A DNA stretch of 64,000 bases from Citrobacter youngae (GCF_003818115.1 NZ_RPOI01000008.1:248001-312000); one strand, 5' to 3'; positions 20,538-30,186 are shown, numbered from the stretch's first letter. The notes: generated by a model not told the origin, from the sequence alone. Numbers and translations: made by a program.

Positions 20538-20564
20538 GAACAGTTCTTTTTAACCATAACAGTT
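20538..20564. promoter_or_regulatory. Repeated AACAGTT motif upstream of cioA
   Basis: Two direct copies of AACAGTT (in GAACAGTT at 20538 and ATAACAGTT at 20556), 19 bases apart, lie about 70-95 bases upstream of the cioA start. The same heptamer forms the inverted repeat upstream of ydcR. Possible binding sites of the adjacent MocR-type regulator (inference). Confidence 0.45.
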
Positions 20565-20594
20565 GTGCTGCCGTTATAGGTCGCACGATCTGAT

Positions 20595-20786
20595 ATGCAA
20601 TCTGGTCCCGCATTTGAATTTTACTTCGACGATAATGGGTTTATCCCGTGGTCTGCGGTGATTGACGGTGCTGATGACTATGTGAACATCACCTGTTTAT
20701 TCGCCTTAAAGCACACCCCGAAAATTGATGCTGTACAGATAGCTGCCCGGGCCTCAGGCAAAGAGCTTTCGCTAACGATGTTGTAA
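20595..20786 (+). CDS. Possible 63-residue orphan protein, unrecognised
   Basis: Open frame of 63 codons from ATG to TAA between the divergent cioA and ydcR genes. The product starts MQSGPAFEFYFDDNGFIPW and is acidic in its first half. I do not recognise it. No strong ribosome-binding site is seen (AGGT about 15 bases upstream). It is bracketed exactly by the AACAGTT motifs on both sides. It may be a real small gene, a remnant, or chance. Confidence 0.3.
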   Translation: MQSGPAFEFYFDDNGFIPWSAVIDGADDYVNITCLFALKHTPKIDAVQIAARASGKELSLTML

Positions 20787-20806
20787 AACTGTTAACTATA
20801 ACAGTT
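20787..20806. promoter_or_regulatory. Palindromic operator candidate upstream of ydcR
   Basis: Perfect inverted repeat AACTGTTA-ACTA-TAACAGTT, 72 bases before the ydcR start. Its half-site recurs twice upstream of cioA. Likely autoregulatory site of YdcR (inference). Confidence 0.55.
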
Positions 20807-20878
20807 CTGAAAAAATCGTTATTTATGTAGACTGATATATACAGAGGTTGTCACCGATACCGAATATCAGGACGAAAA

Positions 20879-22288
20879 ATGAAGAAATACCAGCGACTGG
20901 CGGAGCAAATTCGCGATCAAATCGCGTCTGGCGTATGGCAACCAGGCGATCGGTTGCCCTCTTTGCGCGAGCAGGTGGCAAGCAGCGGGATGAGTTTTAT
21001 GACCGTGGGGCATGCCTACCAACTGCTGGAAAGTCAGGGGCGGATCATCGCCCGGCCGCAGTCGGGCTATTATGTTGCCGCGCGCCCCGAACGCGAAGCC
21101 GCCGTACCGCAGGTACAGGTCATGCGCGATGAGGCCGTGGATATCAACACCTACATCTTTGACATGCTGCAGGCCAGTCGTGATGCTTCCGTGATGCCGT
21201 TTGCATCCGCTTTCCCCGATCCACGCTTATTTCCGCTTCAGCAGCTTAATCGCTCGCTGGCTCAGGTGAGTAAAACGGCTACCGCCATGAGTGTTATCGA
21301 AAACCTGCCGCCAGGAAATGATGAACTGCGTCATGCTATTGCCCGTCGATATGCGCAACAGGGAATGACCCTTTCTCCGGATGAAATTGTGATCACCACT
21401 GGCGCACTTGAAGCGCTTAACCTGAGCCTGCAGGCGGTCACTGAGCCGGGGGATTGGGTGATTGTCGAAAATCCGTGTTTTTACGGCGCATTACAGGCTC
21501 TGGAGCGATTGCGCCTGAAGGCGTTGTCCGTTGCCACCGACGTGAAGGACGGAATCGACCTTGTCGCACTGGAGCAGGCCCTACAGGAGTACCCGGTCAA
21601 AGCCTGCTGGCTGATGACCAACAGCCAAAATCCGTTGGGTTTTACACTCAGCGCACGGAAAAAAGCCCATCTGGTCGCATTACTGGAAAAATACAATGTG
21701 ATGCTGATTGAAGATGATGTTTACAGCGAACTCTATTTTGGCCGGGAGAAACCACTGCCGGCTAAAGCGTGGGATCGAGGAGACAGGGTGTTGCACTGTT
21801 CATCTTTCTCGAAATGTCTGGTCCCCGGATTTCGCATCGGTTGGGTTGCTGCCGGGAAACATGCCCGTCGTATTCAGCGACTCCAGTTGATGAGCACCTT
21901 ATCCACCAGTTCCCCAATGCAGCTTGCGTTGGTGGACTACCTGTCGACCCGGCGTTATGACGCGCATTTGCGACGGCTGCGTCGTCAGCTGGCGGAACGC
22001 AAACAGCAGGCCTGGCAAACGTTGCTGCGTCATCTTCCGGCAGAGGTCAAAATACACCATAACGACAGCGGCTATTTTCTGTGGCTCGAACTGCCAGAAC
22101 CGCTGGATGCGGGAGAACTCAGCACCCAGGCGCTGGCGCACCACATCAGCATCGCACCAGGTAAGATGTTTTCAACCTCGGGGACATGGTCACGTTTCTT
22201 TCGTTTTAATACCGCATGGCACTGGGGTGAACGCGAAGAACAGGCGGTTAAACAGCTTGGAAAATTAATTCGCGAGATGATGAAATAA
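20879..22288 (+). CDS. ydcR: YdcR, MocR-type GntR/aminotransferase regulator
   Basis: 469 residues (E. coli 468). The N-terminal winged helix of the GntR family (QIRDQIASGVWQPGDRLPSL, then LREQVASSGMSF) at about 5-75 is fused to a fold-type I aminotransferase domain. The PLP lysine is in SSFSKCLVPGFRIGWV; NPCFYGALQALERL and NSQNPLGFTLS are other cofactor-site motifs. MocR proteins act as PLP-dependent transcription factors. It lies next to ydcSTUV-patD, which fits a role in polyamine metabolism, and it also faces the CIO operon. Confidence 0.94.
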   Translation: MKKYQRLAEQIRDQIASGVWQPGDRLPSLREQVASSGMSFMTVGHAYQLLESQGRIIARPQSGYYVAARPEREAAVPQVQVMRDEAVDINTYIFDMLQASRDASVMPFASAFPDPRLFPLQQLNRSLAQVSKTATAMSVIENLPPGNDELRHAIARRYAQQGMTLSPDEIVITTGALEALNLSLQAVTEPGDWVIVENPCFYGALQALERLRLKALSVATDVKDGIDLVALEQALQEYPVKACWLMTNSQNPLGFTLSARKKAHLVALLEKYNVMLIEDDVYSELYFGREKPLPAKAWDRGDRVLHCSSFSKCLVPGFRIGWVAAGKHARRIQRLQLMSTLSTSSPMQLALVDYLSTRRYDAHLRRLRRQLAERKQQAWQTLLRHLPAEVKIHHNDSGYFLWLELPEPLDAGELSTQALAHHISIAPGKMFSTSGTWSRFFRFNTAWHWGEREEQAVKQLGKLIREMMK

Positions 22289-22617
22289 AACTGAATGTGC
22301 TATTCAATATAAAAGAATAGCGCATTCTTATTTTAGAAATAGTGAATGTTAAACCCTGATGTTATTTATATCAGGTGCCACCATACGAAATATCAATAGT
22401 TCTTCCTGGTGCCACCCTGGCACTTAACTCCTTGTCTATACTCCAGAAGATTAAATTACTTTGCTATAACCCGTGGCGTAATGAGCGTTAGCTCACAACC
22501 TGATTAAATTTCCTTGCACCAGCAGGAACGCTTTCAACACCCCGACTATTTTTAGGAAAGGACATATATTTACGGCAAGGCTGCCGCTCAATATTTTTTC
22601 GACAGGAGTAAGACGTT
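22289..22617. promoter_or_regulatory. ydcS leader and promoter region with GGTGCCACC direct repeat
   Basis: About 330 bases without a gene. GGTGCCACC occurs twice (22374-22382 and 22408-22416), 34 bases apart. A CTATACT box at 22436-22442, with C before the hexamer as in sigma-S promoters, lies about 175 bases before ydcS and has no good -35 box. ydcSTUV is reported as RpoS-dependent in E. coli, which fits. The remaining leader is long and has no recognised riboswitch. Confidence 0.45.
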
Positions 22618-23763
22618 ATGAGCAAGCAATTTGCCCTCAGTAGCTTGTGTGTACTCAGTATGACGCTGATGACAGCCCATGCAGCCGAACCCCCAACATC
22701 ATTAGATAAACCGGAAGGGCGCCTGGATATTATTGCCTGGCCAGGTTATATCGAACGCGGACAAACCGATAAACAATATGACTGGGTTTCGCAGTTTGAG
22801 AAGGAAACCGGTTGTGCCGTCAATGTTAAAACAGCGGCCACATCAGACGAAATGGTGAGCCTGATGGCGAAAGGCGGCTATGACCTGGTGACGGCTTCTG
22901 GTGATGCTTCACTGCGTCTGATTATGGGCAAACGTGTCCAGCCTATAAATCCTGCGCTTATCCCAAACTGGAAAACTATCGATCCGCGCGTGGTCAAAGG
23001 GGAATGGTTTAACGTCGGTGGGAAAGTTTACGGCACTCCTTATCAATGGGGTCCCAACTTGCTGATGTATAACACCAAAACCTTCCCAACGCCGCCAGAT
23101 AGTTGGAAAGTGGTGTTCGTCGAGCAAAAACTTGAGGACGGAAAAAGCAATAAAGGACGAGTCCAGGCGTACGATGGCCCGATCTATATCGCCGATGCGG
23201 CGCTGTTCGTCAAAGCCACTCAACCGCAGTTGGGTATCACCGATCCCTATCAGCTCACCGAGAAACAGTATCAGGCGGTCATCAAAGTCCTGAGCGATCA
23301 GCACGCACTGATTCATCGCTACTGGCATGACACCACTGTGCAAATGAGTGACTTCAAAAACGAAGGTGTGGTGGCATCAAGCGCCTGGCCTTATCAGGCT
23401 AACGCCCTGAAAGCAGAAGGCCAGCCAATCGCCACGGTTTTCCCGAAAGAGGGCGTCACCGGTTGGGCTGACACCACCATGCTGCATAGCGAAGCAAAAC
23501 ATCCTGTTTGTGCTTACAAATGGATGAACTGGTCATTAACCCCGAAAGTTCAGGGCGACGTCGCAGCCTGGTTTGGATCTCTGCCGGTAGTCCCTGAAGG
23601 TTGTAAAGCCAGCCCGCTGCTGGGCGAAAAAGGCTGTGAAACCAACGGCTATAGCTATTTCGACAAAATTGCTTTCTGGAAAACGCCAATCGCAGAAGGT
23701 GGAAAATTCGTTCCTTACAGTCGCTGGACGCAGGATTACATCGCCATTATGGGCGGTCGTTAA
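22618..23763 (+). CDS. ydcS: YdcS, ABC transporter periplasmic spermidine/putrescine-type binding protein
   Basis: 381 residues with a Sec signal peptide (LCVLSMTLMTAHA then AEPPTS). The body is a PotD/PotF-like type II binding protein (GRLDIIAWPGYIERG; GGYDLVTASGDASLRL; TPYQWGPNLLMYNTK). In E. coli the system is linked to putrescine uptake and YdcS also to polyhydroxybutyrate. First gene of ydcSTUV-patD, with AGGAG in the ribosome-binding site. Confidence 0.94.
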   Translation: MSKQFALSSLCVLSMTLMTAHAAEPPTSLDKPEGRLDIIAWPGYIERGQTDKQYDWVSQFEKETGCAVNVKTAATSDEMVSLMAKGGYDLVTASGDASLRLIMGKRVQPINPALIPNWKTIDPRVVKGEWFNVGGKVYGTPYQWGPNLLMYNTKTFPTPPDSWKVVFVEQKLEDGKSNKGRVQAYDGPIYIADAALFVKATQPQLGITDPYQLTEKQYQAVIKVLSDQHALIHRYWHDTTVQMSDFKNEGVVASSAWPYQANALKAEGQPIATVFPKEGVTGWADTTMLHSEAKHPVCAYKWMNWSLTPKVQGDVAAWFGSLPVVPEGCKASPLLGEKGCETNGYSYFDKIAFWKTPIAEGGKFVPYSRWTQDYIAIMGGR

Positions 23764-23779
23764 TTCCGCTGGGGGTTTT

Positions 23780-24796
23780 ATGACGTACGCAGTGGAGTTT
23801 CATAATGTCTCGCGTCTGTACGGGGATGTTCGTGCAGTTGATGGGGTAAGTATTGCAATTAATGATGGTGAGTTTTTCTCTATGCTGGGGCCATCCGGCT
23901 CCGGCAAAACGACCTGTCTGCGCATGATTGCAGGGTTTGAGCAGCTTTCGGGCGGTTCAATTAAAATTTTTGGTAAGCAAGCCAGTGAATTACCGCCCTG
24001 GGAACGGGACGTCAATACGGTATTTCAGGATTACGCACTATTCCCGCATATGTCGATTCTCGACAACGTGGCTTATGGGCTGATGGTGAAAGGCATTGAT
24101 AAAAAGCAGCGTCATGCCAGGGCACGCGAAGCGTTAGATAAGGTTGCGCTCGGCTTTGTCTATGAGCGCAAGCCATCACAACTCTCTGGTGGACAGCGTC
24201 AGCGTGTAGCGATTGCCCGTGCGTTGGTCAATGAGCCTCGCGTCCTGCTGTTGGATGAGCCACTTGGCGCGTTGGATCTCAAGCTACGCGAACAGATGCA
24301 ACTGGAGCTGAAAAAACTCCAGCAGTCTCTCGGTATCACCTTTATTTTTGTCACCCACGATCAGGGTGAGGCGCTGTCGATGTCCGATCGTGTGGCGGTA
24401 TTTAACAATGGTCGTATCGAGCAGGTGGATTCACCGCGAGAACTCTACATGCGTCCGCGCACGCCGTTTGTGGCGAGTTTTGTAGGTACGTCAAACGTCT
24501 TTGACGAAGCGATGTCGGCAAACGTCTGTGGCTTACAGGGGATGTTCTCGCTGCGCCCGGAACACATTCGGTTAAATGATATGGCGGGCGAGGTTCAGGC
24601 TCGGGGTGTCATTCAGGCGGTGCAGTACCAGGGGGCGGCGACGCGTTTTGAACTGAAACTTGCCGGTGGTGAAAAGTTGCTGGTGAGCCAGGCGAACCTG
24701 ACGGGAGAAATGCTGCCGTCGGCGCTGTCGCCGGGTCAGCAGGTGATGGCATCGTGGTCACGCGATGTCATGGTTCCGCTGGTAGAGGAGAGGTGA
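23780..24796 (+). CDS. ydcT: YdcT, ABC transporter ATP-binding subunit
   Basis: 338 residues from the ATG at 23780 (MTYAVEFHNVSRLYGD), 16 bases after ydcS; the longer frame overlapping ydcS is rejected. Walker A GPSGSGKTT, Q-loop TVFQDYALFPH, signature LSGGQRQRVAIARAL, Walker B VLLLDEPLGALD and the switch His in FVTHDQ are all present. A C-terminal TOBE domain (MFSLRPEHIRL) marks it as a PotA-like importer ATPase energising YdcUV. Confidence 0.95.
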   Translation: MTYAVEFHNVSRLYGDVRAVDGVSIAINDGEFFSMLGPSGSGKTTCLRMIAGFEQLSGGSIKIFGKQASELPPWERDVNTVFQDYALFPHMSILDNVAYGLMVKGIDKKQRHARAREALDKVALGFVYERKPSQLSGGQRQRVAIARALVNEPRVLLLDEPLGALDLKLREQMQLELKKLQQSLGITFIFVTHDQGEALSMSDRVAVFNNGRIEQVDSPRELYMRPRTPFVASFVGTSNVFDEAMSANVCGLQGMFSLRPEHIRLNDMAGEVQARGVIQAVQYQGAATRFELKLAGGEKLLVSQANLTGEMLPSALSPGQQVMASWSRDVMVPLVEER

Positions 24797-25741
24797 ATGG
24801 CTATGAACGTCATACATTCGCCAGCACAGTCGACAAAGCTGAACCGTATCTCGGGGTTCTTCTGGCGTAATCCAGGGCTTGGGCTGTTTTTGCTACTGCT
24901 CGGGCCGCTGATGTGGTTTGGCATCGTCTACTTTGGATCGTTGCTGACGCTGTTGTGGCAAGGTTTTTACACCTTCGACGATTTCACTATGTCGGTGACG
25001 CCAGACCTGACGCTGGCGAATCTGCAGGCGCTGTTTAATCCGGCTAATTACGACATCATTGTGCGAACGTTGACAATGGCGGTAGCGGTGACGATTGCCA
25101 GCGCCATTCTGGCGTTCCCGATGGCATGGTATATGGCGCGCTATACCAGTGGCAAAATGAAAGCCTTTTTTTACATTGCCGTCATGTTGCCGATGTGGGC
25201 GAGCTATATCGTCAAAGCCTATGCGTGGACGCTGCTGTTAGCGAAAGACGGCGTGGCGCAGTGGTTTCTAACCCATCTCGGGCTGGAGCCACTGTTGACC
25301 GCTTTCCTCACCTTGCCGGCTGTCGGCGGTAATACGCTGTCAACATCGGGATTAGGGCGCTTTTTGGTTTTTGTCTACATCTGGCTTCCCTTTATGATCC
25401 TGCCGGTTCAGGCTGCTCTGGAACGGCTTCCGCCCTCGCTTTTGCAGGCATCGGCCGATCTGGGCGCGCGTCCTCGTCAAACCTTCCGCTATGTGGTTTT
25501 CCCGCTGGCAATACCCGGTATAGCCGCCGGTTCGATCTTTACTTTTTCACTGACGCTGGGTGACTTTATTGTGCCGCAACTGGTGGGACCGCCGGGATAT
25601 TTCATCGGCAACATGGTGTATTCGCAACAAGGGGCTATCGGCAATATGCCAATGGCGGCGGCATTCACTCTGGTGCCCATTGTTTTAATTGCACTGTATC
25701 TGGCGTTCGTGAAGCGTCTGGGAGCTTTCGATGCACTCTGA
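24797..25741 (+). CDS. ydcU: YdcU, ABC transporter permease
   Basis: 314 residues (E. coli 313), six or more hydrophobic helices. The EAA-type cytoplasmic loop is [20 protein letters not shown] near residue 220, which contacts the ATPase. It begins at the base after the ydcT stop and overlaps ydcV by 11 bases, showing tight translational coupling. An alternative ATG two codons in is possible. Confidence 0.94.
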   Translation: MAMNVIHSPAQSTKLNRISGFFWRNPGLGLFLLLLGPLMWFGIVYFGSLLTLLWQGFYTFDDFTMSVTPDLTLANLQALFNPANYDIIVRTLTMAVAVTIASAILAFPMAWYMARYTSGKMKAFFYIAVMLPMWASYIVKAYAWTLLLAKDGVAQWFLTHLGLEPLLTAFLTLPAVGGNTLSTSGLGRFLVFVYIWLPFMILPVQAALERLPPSLLQASADLGARPRQTFRYVVFPLAIPGIAAGSIFTFSLTLGDFIVPQLVGPPGYFIGNMVYSQQGAIGNMPMAAAFTLVPIVLIALYLAFVKRLGAFDAL

Positions 25742-26537
25742 ACGCGCACCCTGGTTACTCAAACTGGCAGCATGGGGAGGGGTTCTTTTTCTGCACTTTC
25801 CCATCCTCATCATCGGCACCTATGCTTTTAATACAGAGGAGGCTGCTTTTAGTTTTCCGCCTCAGGGACTGACATTACGTTGGTTTAGCGTGGCGGCGCA
25901 GCGTAGCGATATTCTTGAATCAGTGACGTTGTCACTTAAGATTGCCGCGTTGTCGACAGCAATCGCTCTGGTACTGGGTACGCTGGCGGCGGCTGCGCTG
26001 TGGCGCAGGGACTTTTTCGGTAAAAGCGCAATATCGCTGTTGCTGCTGTTGCCGATTGCGCTGCCGGGCATTATTACCGGCCTGGCACTGCTGACGGCAT
26101 TTAAGACCATCAACCTGGAACCGGGTTTTCTCACGATCGTGGTGGGGCATGCGACGTTTTGCGTGGTGGTTGTCTTTAACAACGTCGTGGCGCGTTTTCG
26201 CCGTACCTCATGGAGTCTGGTTGAAGCGTCTATGGATCTTGGCGCCAACGGCTGGCAAACCTTTCGTTATGTCGTGCTGCCCAATCTGGCATCAGCACTG
26301 CTGGCGGGGGGCATGCTGGCGTTTGCCTTGTCGTTTGATGAAATCATCGTGACAACGTTCACCGCCGGACATGAAAGAACACTTCCGCTGTGGCTGCTCA
26401 ATCAACTGGGTCGCCCACGAGATGTGCCTGTTACCAACGTTGTGGCATTGCTGGTAATGCTGGTAACAACACTGCCAATTTTAGGGGCCTGGTGGCTAAC
26501 GCGTGAAGGCGACACCGTCGCCGGAAACGGTAAATAA
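25731..26537 (+). CDS. ydcV: YdcV, ABC transporter permease
   Basis: 268 residues (E. coli 264), PotC-like inner-membrane permease. The EAA loop is [20 protein letters not shown]. About six hydrophobic helices. It forms the membrane channel with YdcU and overlaps its 3' end by 11 bases. patD follows after 21 bases. Confidence 0.94.
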   Translation: MHSERAPWLLKLAAWGGVLFLHFPILIIGTYAFNTEEAAFSFPPQGLTLRWFSVAAQRSDILESVTLSLKIAALSTAIALVLGTLAAAALWRRDFFGKSAISLLLLLPIALPGIITGLALLTAFKTINLEPGFLTIVVGHATFCVVVVFNNVVARFRRTSWSLVEASMDLGANGWQTFRYVVLPNLASALLAGGMLAFALSFDEIIVTTFTAGHERTLPLWLLNQLGRPRDVPVTNVVALLVMLVTTLPILGAWWLTREGDTVAGNGK

Positions 26538-26558
26538 ACGACGATATGGGAAATTGCT

Positions 26559-27986
26559 ATGCAACATCAATTACTGATTAACGGTGAGCTGGTCAGCGGT
26601 GAAGGTGAAAAGCAACCAGTTTATAACCCTGCCACTGGTGAACTTATTCTGGAGATTGCTGAGGCGTCAGCCGCGCAGGTTGATGCCGCAGTGCGCGCGG
26701 CAGACAATGCGTTTGCCTCCTGGGGCCAAACCACGCCGAAAGTGCGTTCGGAGCTGTTGTTAAAGCTGGCGGACACCATTGCAGATAATGCACAGACCTT
26801 CGCTGAGCTGGAATCGCTTAACTGCGGTAAACCACTACATTGTGTGCTTAATGATGAAATTCCGGCCATCGTGGACGTTTTCCGTTTCTTCGCGGGGGCT
26901 GCGCGCACCCTGCAAGGACAGGCCGCTGGGGAGTATCTGGAAGGGCATACCTCCATGATTCGTCGCGATCCGCTGGGTGTGGTGGCCTCCATCGCGCCGT
27001 GGAACTACCCGCTGATGATGGCGGCATGGAAGCTGGCTCCAGCGCTGGCCGCCGGTAACTGCGTGGTGATTAAACCTTCAGAAATTACCCCGCTGACGGC
27101 GCTTAAACTGGCGGAATATGCGAAAGATATTTACCCGGCAGGCGTGATTAACGTCCTGTTTGGTCGTGGTAAAACAGTGGGCGATCCGCTGACCGGCCAT
27201 GAAAAAGTACGTATGGTTTCACTGACCGGCTCCATTGTGACCGGGGAACATATTATCCAGCATACTGCGCCTTCGATTAAACGCACGCATATGGAACTGG
27301 GCGGGAAAGCCCCGGTGATTATTTTTGATGATGCGGACCTTGATGCGGTGGTCAGTGGTGTACGGACCTTTGGGTATTACAACGCCGGACAGGATTGCAC
27401 TGCTGCCTGTCGAATATACGCGCAAAAAGGCATCTATGATGCGTTGGTCGAAAAACTCGGCGCTGCAGTTGCCAGCCTGAAAATCGGCGCACCGAATGAT
27501 GAAACGACAGAACTGGGACCGTTAAGCTCACAGGCGCATCTTGACAGGGTAGCTAAAGCGGTCGATGACGCGAAAGCGCTCGGACACATTAAGGTCATCA
27601 CCGGCGGCAAAAAAGTGGAGGGTTCAGGCTACTATTTTGCGCCAACGTTGCTGGCGGGCGCGAAACAGGAAGATGCTATCGTGCAGCGTGAGGTCTTTGG
27701 CCCGGTGGTCAGTGTTACCGTCTTTGAAGATGAAGATCAGGTCCTGGCGTGGGCCAATGATTCGAAGTATGGACTGGCCTCGTCAGTCTGGACGCGGGAT
27801 GTTGGTCGCGCGCACCGACTGAGTGCCCGCCTGCAGTATGGTTGCACCTGGGTCAATACGCACTTCACGCTGGTTAGCGAGATGCCCCACGGCGGGCAAA
27901 AACAGTCTGGGTATGGCAAGGATATGTCGGTTTACGGGCTGGAAGATTACACGATTGTTCGCCATGTCATGATCAAGCATGAGTAA
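26559..27986 (+). CDS. patD: Gamma-aminobutyraldehyde dehydrogenase PatD (YdcW)
   Basis: 475 residues (E. coli 474). It oxidises 4-aminobutanal, made from putrescine by PatA, to GABA using NAD. Aldehyde-dehydrogenase motifs are visible: [20 protein letters not shown] (cofactor region), Glu in [11 protein letters not shown], and the catalytic Cys in [14 protein letters not shown]. Last gene of the ydcSTUV-patD operon, coupling uptake of putrescine to its degradation. Confidence 0.96.
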   Translation: MQHQLLINGELVSGEGEKQPVYNPATGELILEIAEASAAQVDAAVRAADNAFASWGQTTPKVRSELLLKLADTIADNAQTFAELESLNCGKPLHCVLNDEIPAIVDVFRFFAGAARTLQGQAAGEYLEGHTSMIRRDPLGVVASIAPWNYPLMMAAWKLAPALAAGNCVVIKPSEITPLTALKLAEYAKDIYPAGVINVLFGRGKTVGDPLTGHEKVRMVSLTGSIVTGEHIIQHTAPSIKRTHMELGGKAPVIIFDDADLDAVVSGVRTFGYYNAGQDCTAACRIYAQKGIYDALVEKLGAAVASLKIGAPNDETTELGPLSSQAHLDRVAKAVDDAKALGHIKVITGGKKVEGSGYYFAPTLLAGAKQEDAIVQREVFGPVVSVTVFEDEDQVLAWANDSKYGLASSVWTRDVGRAHRLSARLQYGCTWVNTHFTLVSEMPHGGQKQSGYGKDMSVYGLEDYTIVRHVMIKHE

Positions 27987-28057
27987 TATCTTAAGCGCGA
28001 GCGGTAAATGGGGCACGGATAGCTAAATATTGGTAAACGTGTGTCTATACTATTCGC

Positions 28058-28164
28058 GCCACTGGCCTCGTCGCCATCGGACGGCGGTAAGTTGGAAATA
28101 TCCGCGAGGTCAGGCTAATTTGCACACCATCAGGCCCCGGCACAATGTCGGGGCCTGATTATTT
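28058..28164 (+). ncRNA. Candidate structured small RNA or structured 3' end downstream of patD
   Basis: A TATACT -10-like box at 28046-28051 precedes a compact structured segment. A nine-pair stem (28062-28070 with 28105-28113, CTGGCCTCG / CGAGGTCAG, one G-T) encloses a small CGCC/GGCG hairpin, and a strong terminator ends it. No open frame spans it. It could be an independent sRNA of about 105 nt or the processed 3' end of the patD mRNA. No known family was recognised. Confidence 0.45.
28130..28164 (+). terminator. Strong terminator between patD and the MFS gene
   Basis: Stem of twelve pairs TCAGGCCCCGGC / GTCGGGGCCTGA with an ACAAT loop and a TTATTT tail on the plus strand. It sits 11 bases from the end of the convergent MFS gene and may act in both directions. 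Confidence 0.85.
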
Positions 28165-28175
28165 AGGTGATTGTT

Positions 28176-29303
28176 CTAACGACGGCACAGGCTACATAGC
28201 CAGGCGATGAACGCACAGATAGTCAGAACCAGTCCCAGTTGCTGCATGATACCCGCTAACCCTAACATCATTCCCAGTAACAGGTAGTAGCATAATCCGA
28301 ACAGAGCACCTGCGGCCCCGGCCTGTTCACGATAGTGATGCAGAGCCTGACTCAACACATTGGGGATCGCGATGCCATAGGCAACAACAACCCCAACCAC
28401 TGGCAACAGAATCCAGACTGAATGCTGTAGCCACCATGCCGCGAGACCAGACAGCAGAGCTAAAGCACAGGCATGGCGCACCAGATATCCCGATGACAAG
28501 CCGATCGTTAACAGCTTGCGATTCAGCAGGCTGCCTGACAGTGACGCGAGGGCAAGCAAGGATCCCGTCCAGCCAAATGCCCTGGAACTCCATCCTAACT
28601 GTCCGAAAAGAAACGGGGCCAGGCTGTAGTAGCTGAATAGCATAGTATTCAACAGAGCAACCAGCATGGCATTTTTCCACAGTGTACTGTCCCTCACCAT
28701 CCGGGAGACCAGTCCCGTTAATTGTGGTCTGCGCGTAGTCTCCGGCCGTGTTTCCGGCAATAAGGCTGCGGTTAACATCAGTAGCAGTATCGCCAGCAAT
28801 ACCAGCGCAGTAAAAACGCCCGTATGGCCGTAAAGACTGACTAACCAACCCCCGCTCACCAGACCAAAAACCGGGCTGATTGCCAGTGCTGCGCCCATAA
28901 TGGAAAAAATGCGGGACAGTGTTGTTGATTCATAACTGTCCCTCAACATAGTCTGCACCACAACAGACCCGGCGGCCGCGCCAATGGCTGATACCATACG
29001 GGCCAGCAGCAAGACGCTGAAATCAGTGGCAATAACCGCCATTACGGAACCCGCTCCGTAACAGAGAAGTCCAGCTACCATTGCCCACCGTCGTCCAATG
29101 CAGTCGCTAAGCCAGCCCCATAGCGCAACCCCCACGGCAAAGGCGACAAAATAAACGGAAAGTGTTTGAGCAGCACGTTCACTGCTTATTTGAAAAAACG
29201 TGGCGATATTTGGCAACGCCGGGCTGTAAATGGTTTCCACCAGTTGCGGAAACATAATCAGTAATGTGAGAAGCCACAAGGGCGGTCGATGGGTCATATT
29301 CAT
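28176..29303 (-). CDS. MFS transporter, Bcr/CflA-like (DHA1)
   Basis: 375 residues from the ATG at 29303 (MNMTHRPPLWLLT); a TTG four codons upstream has no better ribosome-binding site. About twelve hydrophobic helices. MFS motif A is WGWLSDCIGRRW between helices 2 and 3; MLRDSYESTTLSRIFSIMG is typical of the Bcr/CflA drug-resistance branch. Probable proton-driven exporter; substrate unknown. It is divergent from an AraC gene, the same arrangement as the nimT/nimR pair. The pair is absent from K-12 at this site. Confidence 0.87.
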   Translation of the reverse strand: MNMTHRPPLWLLTLLIMFPQLVETIYSPALPNIATFFQISSERAAQTLSVYFVAFAVGVALWGWLSDCIGRRWAMVAGLLCYGAGSVMAVIATDFSVLLLARMVSAIGAAAGSVVVQTMLRDSYESTTLSRIFSIMGAALAISPVFGLVSGGWLVSLYGHTGVFTALVLLAILLLMLTAALLPETRPETTRRPQLTGLVSRMVRDSTLWKNAMLVALLNTMLFSYYSLAPFLFGQLGWSSRAFGWTGSLLALASLSGSLLNRKLLTIGLSSGYLVRHACALALLSGLAAWWLQHSVWILLPVVGVVVAYGIAIPNVLSQALHHYREQAGAAGALFGLCYYLLLGMMLGLAGIMQQLGLVLTICAFIAWLCSLCRR

Positions 29304-29400
29304 GGCAATATCCAAGAAGCAAAAAACTTGGGGGGATTATTGCTGAATAGAAAATGTCTTATTACCATTATCAGGACTTTATATATCAAATATCGGACAG

Positions 29401-30186
29401 ATGATGAAAATTGCGCCTGATGATGTCTTCGACCCGGATGGTTTTAAGGAAACAGTAGTGGGTATTGCCTCTGATATGGGCGTACATGATTCAGGCCGGC
29501 ACAGTCATCTTCGCCATCAGTTACTCTTTTCGGCGGCGGGGTGTATCACCATTGAACTGGAAAATACCCTGTGTCTGCTTCCGCCTCGCCGTGCGGTCTG
29601 GATCCCCGCGGGTACGGTTCACCGGGCCATCATGCGCGGGGTGATGGCTTATCGGTCATTATATTTTTCAACCATTCTGCCGCCGTTATCCGCATTGCCG
29701 CTACAGGTTGTCGAAGTGAACCCGCTCTTTTTTGAAGTCATAGAACGGATGGCATTCTGGCCCTGGCAAATGACAGAAACGCAGCAGGCCAGCCTCATCA
29801 CTGTTTTTTGTGAGGAAATCAGGGCCGCACGCCGTGAAAACTGGACGTTGCAGTTTCCCTCTGATGTCCGCCTGAATCTGTGGCTGGAAGGGGTTCGAAT
29901 GGGGACGTTACCGCCCCGACTGAATCAGTTGTCCCGCCTGGTCGGTGCCTGCGAACGGACAATCAGCCGCATCTTTATCAGAGATACAGGGATGAATTAT
30001 CAGACCTGGCGGCAGCAATTCAGGCTGTTAAAAGCGATGGAGATGTTGGCGGAGGGTGACTCAATCAGCCAGGTGGCGCAACAGCTGGAATTTGTTAGCG
30101 ACAGTGCTTTTATCGTGTTTTTTCGGCAGCTTACAGGTACGACACCGACCCGCTATCACGGGGGAATAATGCCGCAGAAGGATTAG
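29401..30186 (+). CDS. AraC-family regulator adjacent to the MFS gene
   Basis: 261 residues. A cupin-like N-terminal domain with HSHLRHQLLFSAAG and AVWIPAGTVHRAIMRG (typical metal- or ligand-binding cupin strands) is followed by a C-terminal AraC DNA-binding domain (RLVGACERTISRIFIRDTGM; ISQVAQQLEFVSDSAFIVFF). The domain order is that of NimR-like regulators. Probably controls the divergent MFS exporter across a gap of about 100 bp. Confidence 0.87.
   Translation: MMKIAPDDVFDPDGFKETVVGIASDMGVHDSGRHSHLRHQLLFSAAGCITIELENTLCLLPPRRAVWIPAGTVHRAIMRGVMAYRSLYFSTILPPLSALPLQVVEVNPLFFEVIERMAFWPWQMTETQQASLITVFCEEIRAARRENWTLQFPSDVRLNLWLEGVRMGTLPPRLNQLSRLVGACERTISRIFIRDTGMNYQTWRQQFRLLKAMEMLAEGDSISQVAQQLEFVSDSAFIVFFRQLTGTTPTRYHGGIMPQKD

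Noticed and set aside
22436..22560. Sigma-54 promoter before ydcS (TGGCAC followed by TTG)
   Set aside because: The spacing between TGGCAC and the TTG is wrong by about three bases, and no GC/TTGC core is formed.
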